Below are positions 7,610 to 13,783 of a DNA stretch of 13,783 nt, one piece after another; position 1 is the stretch's first letter, and each line of letters starts with the position of its first letter. Origin of the DNA: an uncultured Gemmataceae bacterium. Its GTDB lineage: Bacteria > Planctomycetota > Planctomycetia > Gemmatales > Gemmataceae. The translations under genes were made by a program, and so were the position numbers. The notes below the pieces were generated by a model. The model saw nothing but the letters and a program-made list of their open reading frames with translations, had not been told where the DNA came from and made no database searches. The stretch spans positions 1 to 13,783 of the forward strand of contig CAKZUU010000165.1 in the NCBI GenBank assembly GCA_937922175.1. Reading direction: 5' to 3'.

Positions 7610-8368
7610 ATGGTGCAGTCGCAGGTTGCCATCATCACCGGAGCGTCCAGCGGAATCGGCTGGGAATTGTCGAAAGTTCTCGCCCAAGAAGGATATCAAG
7701 TCGGACTCATCGCCCGCCGGCGGGGGTCGTTGGGCCAATTGGCCGAGGAGATTCGTTCCCTCGGAGGTCGAGCCGAATTCCAACCTGCCGACGTCGCCTC
7801 CCGAGGGGAAGTGCTCGAAGCCATCCGACGATTGAGCGAGAGGCTCGGGCCAGCGGATCTGCTGGTGGCCAACGCGGGTGTCGGTCATGAGTCGCTTGTC
7901 GATCCGCTGAATGTCGATCAAATCGAAGAGATGATCCGCGTGAATTACCTGGGGGCCGTCTACGCCATCGAGGCGGTCCTTCCGGAAATGCTCCGCCGGG
8001 GTCGCGGTCATCTCGCCGGAGTCTCGAGTCTGGCGGCGTATAAGGGCTTTCCGGGACAACAAGGCTATTGCGCCAGTAAAGCCGCCTTGAAGACATTCCT
8101 CGAAGGATTGCGAATCCAGTTGCGTCACCGAGGGATCGCGGTCACAACGATTTGCCCCGGCTTCGTTCACACACCCATGACGGCCCAGCATCGTTTTGGC
8201 ATGCCCTTTGTCATGAACGCCGACGAGGCGGCCCGTCGCATCGCCCGAGCCTTACGTCGCCGTAAAAAAGTCTTCAACTTCCCGTGGCAAACCGAGCGAC
8301 TTGCCAAGTTCGCCTATTGGATTCCCGATTGGATCATCGCACGAACTTTGCGGCACACCTACCGCTGA
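7610..8368 (+). CDS. Short-chain dehydrogenase/reductase (SDR)
   Basis: The encoded protein has 252 aa, typical of classical SDRs. It has the cofactor motif TGASSGIG (10-17), ARR at the end of strand 2 (35-37), which suggests NADP(H), the strand-stabilising NAG (88-90), and the catalytic set N112, S140, Y153 and K157 (YCASK). It should be a soluble NAD(P)-dependent oxidoreductase; the substrate is not readable. A PGFVHTPM segment follows the active site as usual. I place the start at ATG 7610, two residues before the first beta strand region and preceded by GAGGGG. A GTG at 7577, which also has a purine-rich sequence before it, would add 11 residues. The gene stands alone between a terminator and the region before imuA. 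Confidence 0.9.
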   Translation: MVQSQVAIITGASSGIGWELSKVLAQEGYQVGLIARRRGSLGQLAEEIRSLGGRAEFQPADVASRGEVLEAIRRLSERLGPADLLVANAGVGHESLVDPLNVDQIEEMIRVNYLGAVYAIEAVLPEMLRRGRGHLAGVSSLAAYKGFPGQQGYCASKAALKTFLEGLRIQLRHRGIAVTTICPGFVHTPMTAQHRFGMPFVMNADEAARRIARALRRRKKVFNFPWQTERLAKFAYWIPDWIIARTLRHTYR

Positions 8369-8396
8369 GTTCCCCCCATCGGTTTGGCCCGAAGTT

Positions 8397-8418
8397 CCGA
8401 CGATGTCCGGAGCGTCGG
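8397..8418 (+). terminator. Weak hairpin downstream of the SDR gene
   Basis: CCGACG (8397-8402) pairs perfectly with CGTCGG (8413-8418) across a 10-nt loop, 28 nt after the SDR stop. No T tract follows, so it would be at best a Rho-assisted or processing structure. Confidence 0.25.
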
Positions 8419-8501
8419 CATCGATATGGCCCCCGTGGGAACGCTCGGTTCAGGGTCGAATCCAAGTGAGTCGATTTTCAGAACAACCCCCCAAACCCGA
8501 A

Positions 8502-8514
8502 ATGACGGCGTCAT
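8502..8514. repeat. Perfect 13-nt palindrome ATGACG-G-CGTCAT
   Basis: Two 6-nt arms flank a single central G in the non-coding region about 160 nt before imuA. It has the shape of a dimeric regulator site, but no regulator is identified and it lies far upstream of the likely promoter. Confidence 0.35.
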
Positions 8515-8611
8515 CTCGCGCCGGTGGATGAACGGCTGAGGAGGAAAGCCAAGACTCAGCTGACCGACAGGCCGACGGGTAGTCAGCAGCTTCTTCGACG
8601 ATCGGCCGACA

Positions 8612-8641
8612 TTGGCATGTAATAGTGTACTATTGTATAGT
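8612..8641 (+). promoter_or_regulatory. Probable sigma70-type promoter of the imuA-imuB-dnaE2 operon
   Basis: TTGGCA (8612-8617) and TATAGT (8636-8641) are separated by 18 nt, with the imuA start 29 nt after the -10 hexamer. This leaves a leader that includes the Shine-Dalgarno. The segment is markedly AT-rich compared with its surroundings. Confidence 0.55.
8621..8641. promoter_or_regulatory. Overlapping inverted repeats inside the promoter, candidate SOS operator
   Basis: AATAGT-GT-ACTATT (8621-8634, perfect 6-bp arms) overlaps ACTAT-TGT-ATAGT (8629-8641, perfect 5-bp arms). They share the ACTAT element and cover the promoter spacer and the -10 hexamer. A bound repressor here would block transcription of the mutagenesis cassette, which is LexA-controlled in other bacteria. 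The sequence is unlike CTGT-N8-ACAG or GAAC-N4-GTTC. Confidence 0.45.
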
Positions 8642-8657
8642 TATGATGTGAACTCCT

Positions 8658-8662
8658 GGGAG
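8658..8662 (+). promoter_or_regulatory. imuA ribosome binding site within a small hairpin
   Basis: GGGAG lies 8 nt before ATG 8671. GGGA (8658-8661) can pair with TCCC (8666-8669) around a GAAA tetraloop, partly hiding the site. Confidence 0.5.
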
Positions 8663-8670
8663 AAATCCCC

Positions 8671-9411
8671 ATGGATCGCGTGGCCAAGCGGGATGTGATC
8701 CACCAACTGCGAGAACGGACCCGGCAAGTGGAATCGGCGTTCCGGGCAGGGGAATCTCCTGTCGATCGGCCTGCCGAGCACCTTGATCTGTCAGAACTGC
8801 TCACCGGCCGACGATTGCCCCGCGGTTGGTTGATTGAGTGGCAAGGTTCTGGCGAGGAATCAGGAGCCGAGACATTGGCACTGGCGGCGGCGGCAGCAGC
8901 GATTCCTCAGGGTGGTCGGTTGGTGATCGTCGACCCGACAGGGGAATTCTACCCTCCAGGGGCGGCGTCGTTGGGAGTCCCGATGGACGAACGAGTCGTG
9001 GTGCTTCGCCCGGGGGATTCCCAAGCGACTTGGTGGGTCTGGGAACAGGTGTTGCGATGCGAGTTGCCGATCGTGGTCTGGGGGCATGTTCCTCCGGGCA
9101 ACGAGCGGCAATGGGTTCGGTTGCGTTGGGCAGCGCAGCGAGGCGGCGGCTGGGGCTTCCTGTTGCCGACGTTTCCCCCGGCGGTCTCCACCAAGGCCGA
9201 CGTGCGGTTGCTGGTCCGTCCCCTTCCAAGTCGGCGCTCTCCGCCCTGCTGGGAACGACGTTGGCAGGTCGAGGTCTTGTCCGCTCGGGGATCGATTCAC
9301 GGCAAGGCGGCCGATGTGGTGTTAAGCCATGAAACGAATCCTCTGCGTCTGGTTGCCGAACTGGCCCATTCAACGGCAGGTGTTGTCTCGCCTCGGGGCA
9401 AAACCGGCTAG
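8671..9411 (+). CDS. imuA: ImuA, RecA-like accessory protein of the mutasome
   Basis: The encoded protein has 246 aa, the usual ImuA size. It fits the ImuA/RecA-like superfamily layout: an N-terminal helical segment, then LPRGWLIEWQGSG at the position of the ATP-binding region, a hydrophobic helix ALAAAAAAI, GGRLVIVDPTGEFYPP, VVVLRPGDSQATWWVWEQVLRC and LPIVVWGHV. The Walker A lysine is missing: the stretch at 58-68 reads QGSGEESGAET rather than GxxxxGK[ST]. ImuA proteins support translesion synthesis with ImuB and DnaE2 after DNA damage; in some lineages the first gene is called imuA' and is a related but distinct RecA homologue. Identification rests largely on the imuB and dnaE2 genes next door. 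Its last 83 nt overlap the start of imuB, implying translational coupling. Confidence 0.85.
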   Translation: MDRVAKRDVIHQLRERTRQVESAFRAGESPVDRPAEHLDLSELLTGRRLPRGWLIEWQGSGEESGAETLALAAAAAAIPQGGRLVIVDPTGEFYPPGAASLGVPMDERVVVLRPGDSQATWWVWEQVLRCELPIVVWGHVPPGNERQWVRLRWAAQRGGGWGFLLPTFPPAVSTKADVRLLVRPLPSRRSPPCWERRWQVEVLSARGSIHGKAADVVLSHETNPLRLVAELAHSTAGVVSPRGKTG

Positions 9412-10855
9412 CCTTGAACTCGGCTTGTTCGCTCCCGCGGAGCGGCAGCAGTTCCGTGTCGTTGCTGTGACTCCGGCCGTCAAACGTTATGGTGTCGAGC
9501 CTGGAATGCTTCTCGCCGAGGCTCAATCCTTGTGTCCTTCCCGGGTCCGTTGGGAACCTTATGACCCTGCCGGCGATCGGGAGCAGTTGCGACGATTAGC
9601 TCATGGTTGTAGCGAGTTCAGCCCAGGGGTCGCTCTCGATTCCAGCCCTCTTCCCGATAGTCTGCTGCTCGACGTCACGGATTGCGACATCAACTACAGC
9701 GGCGAACTTCCGTTGCTTCAGGCGGTGCAGAGGTGGTTTCTTCACCGAGGTTATCGAACTGTCCTTGCCTTGACGGACACAGCAGGAGCCGCTTGGGCCT
9801 TGGCTCATCAACCCCAGACGACCGAGTCGATCCTGATCGTTCCTCCGGGCCGACACGTCGAGGCCCTTCGACCGTTGCCTGTCGAATTCTTGCGGCTTTC
9901 GCCTGAAACCGTGGCCTTGTTGCACCAATTCGACGTTCGCCGGATCGATCAATTGATGGCCTTGCCGCGAGCCGATCTGCCATCACGCTTCGGCGAGGAA
10001 CTGCTGCGACGGCTCGACCAAGCGCTGGGGAACATCCCGGAACTATTGACCGCCGAGCGGGTACCGAAGTGGATCGAAGCAAGTTGGACATGGGAGCCGC
10101 CGGTCGACGATCGACTGGTGGTGCAAACCATCCTGTCTCATTTGCTGGAGAGGATCGTGAGGTCATTGGCTCCCCGACAGATCGGCGTGCAACAACTATG
10201 GTGTTTGCTGACGTTGGAATCGGCCGAGGCACGACATTTCCCGGTGGCATTGTCACAACCGAGCCTTTCCCTGAAACATTGGATCGAGTTGACTCTGTTG
10301 CATCTGGAGCGGCTGAACCTGTCCGAAAGAATCGCAGCGATCACCCTTCGAGTCGTCCGCTCGGCTCCTCTGGAGGTTCGACAAACCCGGCTGTTCGACG
10401 GCAATCAAGCCAATGGCGAACGCCATTGGCGGACCGTGCTGGAACGATTGATCGGCCGATTAGGCGAGTCGGCAGTGCGACGAGTTCGCCTCTGCCCTGA
10501 TCCGCAGCCGGAGTGGGCCTTCGCCGATAACTCGGTGACCGACGAGACGGCTGACAGGAAGGCAGGCGATGTCTTCCATCATCTTCCGGTGCGGCCGATT
10601 CGATTGCTGCGTCGGCCAAGAGAAGTCGAAGTCGTCTCGGTGGTGCCGGGCGGTCCGCCGATTCGCTTCTGGTGGGAGCAACGAAGGCATGAGGTAGCCC
10701 ACTCTTGGGGACCGGAGCGTATCGAGACCGGCTGGTGGCGAGGGGAGGACGTGCGACGGGACTACTACCTCGTCGAAACCTCACAAGGCGAGTGGTTCTG
10801 GTTGTTCCGCACGCTGGGGGAAGAACGCTGGTGGTTACACGGAATTTTCTCTTGA
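9329..10855 (+). CDS. imuB: ImuB, Y-family polymerase-like mutasome hub protein
   Basis: The encoded protein has 508 aa. The N-terminus MKRILCVWLPNWPIQRQ is typical of ImuB; the DinB-type strand carrying the first catalytic Asp is here replaced by LPNW. At the second site, PDSLLLDVTD, the alignment keeps one Asp (D110) but has S111 in place of the catalytic Glu. The palm is therefore expected to be catalytically inactive, as in known ImuB proteins. A beta-clamp binding motif QTRLF lies at 352-356 (10382-10396), after the little-finger-like region. The last 60 or so residues (WWRGEDVRRDYYLVET...WWLHGIFS) form the ImuB-specific C-terminal domain. In mycobacteria and Caulobacter ImuB links DnaE2 and ImuA to the sliding clamp. 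It begins inside imuA, and dnaE2 follows 22 nt after its stop. Confidence 0.95.
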   Translation: MKRILCVWLPNWPIQRQVLSRLGAKPASLELGLFAPAERQQFRVVAVTPAVKRYGVEPGMLLAEAQSLCPSRVRWEPYDPAGDREQLRRLAHGCSEFSPGVALDSSPLPDSLLLDVTDCDINYSGELPLLQAVQRWFLHRGYRTVLALTDTAGAAWALAHQPQTTESILIVPPGRHVEALRPLPVEFLRLSPETVALLHQFDVRRIDQLMALPRADLPSRFGEELLRRLDQALGNIPELLTAERVPKWIEASWTWEPPVDDRLVVQTILSHLLERIVRSLAPRQIGVQQLWCLLTLESAEARHFPVALSQPSLSLKHWIELTLLHLERLNLSERIAAITLRVVRSAPLEVRQTRLFDGNQANGERHWRTVLERLIGRLGESAVRRVRLCPDPQPEWAFADNSVTDETADRKAGDVFHHLPVRPIRLLRRPREVEVVSVVPGGPPIRFWWEQRRHEVAHSWGPERIETGWWRGEDVRRDYYLVETSQGEWFWLFRTLGEERWWLHGIFS

Positions 10856-10862
10856 ACCTCAT

Positions 10863-10869
10863 GGGGGAG
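10863..10869 (+). promoter_or_regulatory. dnaE2 ribosome binding site
   Basis: GGGGGAG lies 8 nt before ATG 10878, in the 22-nt gap after imuB, and supports that start. Confidence 0.6.
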
Positions 10870-10877
10870 ACCAGCCC

Positions 10878-13783
10878 ATGCCCGATCCGCAGCCGGCCAA
10901 ACGTCACCCCCTGCCGGTGCCACGTTGCAAACAGGGTTCGGTGAGCTACGCCGAACTGCACTGTCGTACCAACTTTTCGTTTCTGGAAGGAGCCTCGCAC
11001 CCGGATGAGTTGGTCGCGCGAGCAGCGGAGTTGGGTTATCGCGCATTGGCTATCACCGATCGTGCCAGCCTGGCCGGTGTCGTCCGAGCACATGTCGCTG
11101 CCCGAGAAGCGAGATTGAAACTTCTCATCGGAGCGCAGGTCGAACCGCGCGATGCTCCACCGGTTTTGCTCTGGGCCACGGATCGGGCCTCTTACGGCCG
11201 GTTGTCGCAGTTGCTCACCCGAGGTCGACGCCACGCCCGCAAGGGCGAATGCCATATAGGACTCAACGACGTGGCCGAATTCGCCGACGGCTTGCTCGCC
11301 GGGGTTTTGCTTCGCTCGTGTTCCGGTCCGGAGCGGCTCATCGACGAGACTTACCTCCACGCCTATCGTGACGTCTTTGCCGATCGATGTTATGCCATCG
11401 CCGAGTTGTTTCGGGAGCAAGACGACCGGGAGTTGTTGGCACAAATGCAACGGCGGGCCCGAGCGGCACGGCTGGCTCTGGTGGCCGCCAACGATGTGTA
11501 CTACCATGTTCGCCGACGCCGACCCCTGCACGATGTGTTGACGGCTATTCGTCACGGTTGCACGGTCGCCGAACTCGGAACTCGCCGCTTCGCCAATGCC
11601 GAGCGATGCCTGAAATCCCCGGGTGAGATGCTCGAATTGTTCCATGATGCCCCAGAGGCGGTTGAGCGTACGGTCGAAATAGCCGACCGCTGCGCGTTTT
11701 CGTTGGATGATCTGCGCTACGATTACCCCGAGGAACTTTGTCCCGCAGGAATGACTCCGCACGAGTACCTCTCCCGACTGACCTGGGAAGGCGCTCATCG
11801 GCGATATCCGCGTGGCATCCCCCCAAAGATCCGCGATTTGATCGAGCACGAGTTGAGGCTCATCGCCGAGTTGCATTACGAAGCCTACTTCCTCACCGTC
11901 TGGGACCTGGTACGGTTCGCCCGAAGTCGGGGCATATTGTGCCAGGGACGAGGATCGGCGGCCAACTCCGCGGTATGCTTCTGCCTGGAGATTACCTCAG
12001 TCGATCCTGACCGCATCGACCTGCTGTTCGAGCGATTCGTCAGCAAAGAGCGGAACGAAGCTCCGGACATCGACGTGGATTTCGAGCACGAACGCCGGGA
12101 AGAGGTAATCCAGTACATCTACGACAAGTACGGTCGGGATCGGGCGGGGATGACCGCCGAAGTCATCACCTATCGGGTCCGCTCGGCCGTGCGGGACGTT
12201 GGCAAAGCGCTGGGTTTATCGCTGGACCGAGTGGACCGTTTGGCCAAGGGATTGGACCATTACTCTCGCCACGACCTGGACCATCTCGCCGCTCGATGGA
12301 GCGAAGCGGGGCTGGATCCGGAGGCTCGATTGAGTCGGCAGCTGCTGTGGCTCGTGAAGGAACTTTTGGGGTTTCCGCGACACTTATCGCAACATGTGGG
12401 TGGGATGGTCATCACGCATCATTCGCTGGCGTCGTTGGTGCCGATCGAAAACGCCACCATGCCCGGACGCACCGTGATCCAATGGGATAAGGACGACCTT
12501 GACGCCTTGGGCATTTTGAAAGTGGATTGCCTGGGGTTGGGAATGCTGACAGCGATTCACAAATGTTTCGATCTGATCGAGTCGTGTCCCCGCGAGATTT
12601 GGCCGACTCCGCCCCCCGAGAGGCTGAGCCTGGCGACGATCCCTGCGGAGGATCCGGGGGTCTACGACATGATTTGCCGCGCGGACACTGTCGGCGTGTT
12701 TCAGATCGAGAGCCGAGCGCAGATGAGCATGTTGCCACGGTTGCGACCTCGCTGCTTTTACGATCTGGTGATCGAGGTCGCGATCGTCCGTCCGGGGCCG
12801 ATTCAGGGAAAAATGGTTCACCCCTATTTGCGACGCCGCTGCGGACAAGAACCAGTCGAATATCCCAGCCCCGAGGTCGAGTCGGTGTTGAAAAAGACGT
12901 TGGGGGTTCCGTTGTTCCAAGAACAGGCGATGAAACTGGCGATGGTGGCGGCGGGATTCACTCCCGGCCAGGCTGATCAACTGCGCCGAGCCATGGGGGC
13001 ATGGCGGCGTCATGGCATCATGGACAAGTTCCGCGACCAACTGATCCAAGGCATGCGGGAGCGAGGCTACAGTCAAGACTTCGCGGAGCGGGTTTACGAA
13101 CAGATCTGCGGGTTTGGCGAGTACGGCTTCCCCGAATCGCATGCCGCTTCGTTCGCGCTGCTGGTATATGTTTCCGCATGGCTGAAATGTTATTTCCCTG
13201 CCGCTTTTTGTACCGCTTTACTCAATAGCCAACCGATGGGGTTTTACGCCCCTGCTCAGTTGGTCGCGGATGCTCGTCGGCACGGGGTGGAGGTGCGGCC
13301 CATCGATGTGAACCACAGCCAATGGGACTGCACGCTCGAAGTCGAAGAATCCACGACCGCCTCTCCATCGCCGCCCGCCGTGCGTCTGGGATTTCGGTTC
13401 GTCCGTGGCTTATCACGCTCCGAGGCCGAACGACTGATGACGACTCGAAACGACGGACCGTTCGTCTCCTTTACCGATCTGGTTCGACGCACCGGATGGC
13501 GAGCCGGCCCTCTGAAGCGATTGGCCCAGGCCGACGCCTTCGCTTCCCTGACGATCAACCGCCGACAGGCGTTGTGGCGAGCCTTGCCCGAACGCGGTCC
13601 ACGGACACCTTGGGACGAGACCGATATCGAAACATCGCCCGACTGTCTCCCTCCGATGTCCTTGTTTGCCGAGGTCCTCGCCGACTATCGCGCCACCGGC
13701 CTGACGCTTCGACCTCATCCGATCAGCTTTCTCAGGCCGCGGCTGTACCGTCTCGGCGTGGTCCCGGCTCAGAATCTGATCGC
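10878..13783 (+). CDS. dnaE2: DnaE2, error-prone DNA polymerase III alpha subunit (3' end beyond window)
   Basis: About 968 codons were read without interruption to the right edge; DnaE2 proteins are about 1050-1100 aa, so mainly the C-terminal OB-fold part is missing. After a short basic/proline-rich start, the PHP domain begins at YAELHCRTNFSFLEGASHP. The metal-binding HxH is reduced to H28-C-R, as expected for a polymerase without PHP exonuclease activity. The polymerase core has CQGRGSAANSAVC, the catalytic acidic motif PDIDVDF (D397, D399, D401), PRHLSQHVGGMVI, and QWDKDDLDALGILKVDCLGLGML with D550 as the probable third catalytic Asp. Further on are VEVAIVRPGPIQG-type and GFGEYGFPESHAASFA motifs. 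The absence of a replicative DnaE clamp motif and the imuAB context identify DnaE2, the translesion polymerase of SOS mutagenesis. Confidence 0.96.
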   Translation, partial: MPDPQPAKRHPLPVPRCKQGSVSYAELHCRTNFSFLEGASHPDELVARAAELGYRALAITDRASLAGVVRAHVAAREARLKLLIGAQVEPRDAPPVLLWATDRASYGRLSQLLTRGRRHARKGECHIGLNDVAEFADGLLAGVLLRSCSGPERLIDETYLHAYRDVFADRCYAIAELFREQDDRELLAQMQRRARAARLALVAANDVYYHVRRRRPLHDVLTAIRHGCTVAELGTRRFANAERCLKSPGEMLELFHDAPEAVERTVEIADRCAFSLDDLRYDYPEELCPAGMTPHEYLSRLTWEGAHRRYPRGIPPKIRDLIEHELRLIAELHYEAYFLTVWDLVRFARSRGILCQGRGSAANSAVCFCLEITSVDPDRIDLLFERFVSKERNEAPDIDVDFEHERREEVIQYIYDKYGRDRAGMTAEVITYRVRSAVRDVGKALGLSLDRVDRLAKGLDHYSRHDLDHLAARWSEAGLDPEARLSRQLLWLVKELLGFPRHLSQHVGGMVITHHSLASLVPIENATMPGRTVIQWDKDDLDALGILKVDCLGLGMLTAIHKCFDLIESCPREIWPTPPPERLSLATIPAEDPGVYDMICRADTVGVFQIESRAQMSMLPRLRPRCFYDLVIEVAIVRPGPIQGKMVHPYLRRRCGQEPVEYPSPEVESVLKKTLGVPLFQEQAMKLAMVAAGFTPGQADQLRRAMGAWRRHGIMDKFRDQLIQGMRERGYSQDFAERVYEQICGFGEYGFPESHAASFALLVYVSAWLKCYFPAAFCTALLNSQPMGFYAPAQLVADARRHGVEVRPIDVNHSQWDCTLEVEESTTASPSPPAVRLGFRFVRGLSRSEAERLMTTRNDGPFVSFTDLVRRTGWRAGPLKRLAQADAFASLTINRRQALWRALPERGPRTPWDETDIETSPDCLPPMSLFAEVLADYRATGLTLRPHPISFLRPRLYRLGVVPAQNLI

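Larger units (their letters stand above)
8369..8670 (+). other. 302-nt non-coding region between SDR gene and imuA
   Basis: No credible gene was seen. The left part holds a hairpin without a T tract (8397-8418). The middle holds a 13-nt palindrome (8502-8514). The right end is unusually AT-rich for the window and contains the promoter, the inverted repeats and the ribosome binding site of imuA. Short open frames here lack start signals and recognisable sequence. Confidence 0.6.

Noticed and set aside
8449..8465. GGTTCAGGGTCGAATCC, similar to a tRNA T arm
   Set aside because: The loop has the wrong sequence and no acceptor, D or anticodon arm can be formed around it.
8801..9526. Open frame of about 241 codons on the minus strand opposite imuA and imuB
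   Set aside because: Low-complexity Pro/Arg/Ser translation, antisense to recognised genes.
10341..11876. Long open frame of about 511 codons on the minus strand
   Set aside because: It lies opposite imuB and dnaE2, whose protein motifs are unmistakable. Its translation shows no recognisable domain and it has no convincing ribosome binding site; it is a by-product of GC-rich codon use.

Overview
The window looks like about 13.8 kb of chromosome from a moderately GC-rich planctomycete or a close relative. This is judged from the type of genes, not from any database search. The clues are a Tat-exported Gfo/Idh/MocA oxidoreductase with an MNRRQFLG leader, a second Tat-exported NHL-type propeller protein beside it, a GYF_2-like multi-pass membrane protein, several starts without a Shine-Dalgarno sequence, and a complete imuA-imuB-dnaE2 mutagenesis cassette. 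No rRNA, tRNA, CRISPR array, insertion sequence or phage gene was seen.

Region 1 (1-2720, plus strand) holds the end of an unrecognised protein that is open at the left edge, a membrane protein with an N-terminal GYF_2-like module and about six membrane spans, and a class I SAM-dependent methyltransferase. They are closely spaced and may be co-transcribed. The methyltransferase gene overlaps the last gene of region 2 tail to tail by 34 nt.

Region 2 (2687-6512, minus strand) is a compact three-gene run with gaps of about 30 nt. In transcription order it encodes a cytoplasmic alkaline-phosphatase-superfamily (nucleotide pyrophosphatase/phosphodiesterase-like) protein, a Tat-exported NHL-like beta-propeller protein, and a Tat-exported Gfo/Idh/MocA oxidoreductase. 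The phosphodiesterase-like protein resembles, from memory, the EboF group. It keeps the nucleophile threonine but lacks four of the seven residues that bind the two zinc ions in classical NPP enzymes.

Region 3 (6706-8368, plus strand) has a YugP-type membrane zinc peptidase with HEAGH, a clear intrinsic terminator, and a short-chain dehydrogenase/reductase. A 302-nt non-coding stretch follows (8369-8670).

Region 4 (8671 to the right edge, plus strand) is the DNA-damage mutasome: imuA, imuB (overlapping imuA by 83 nt) and dnaE2 (22 nt later, cut by the window edge after about 968 codons). A promoter-like sequence just upstream of imuA contains two overlapping inverted repeats in its spacer and -10 region. 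They are well placed to bind a repressor, most simply LexA, but the motif does not match the classical E. coli or Gram-positive LexA boxes. This candidate operator and the altered metal site of the phosphodiesterase-like protein are the two observations most worth following up. No wholly new multi-gene system could be demonstrated.
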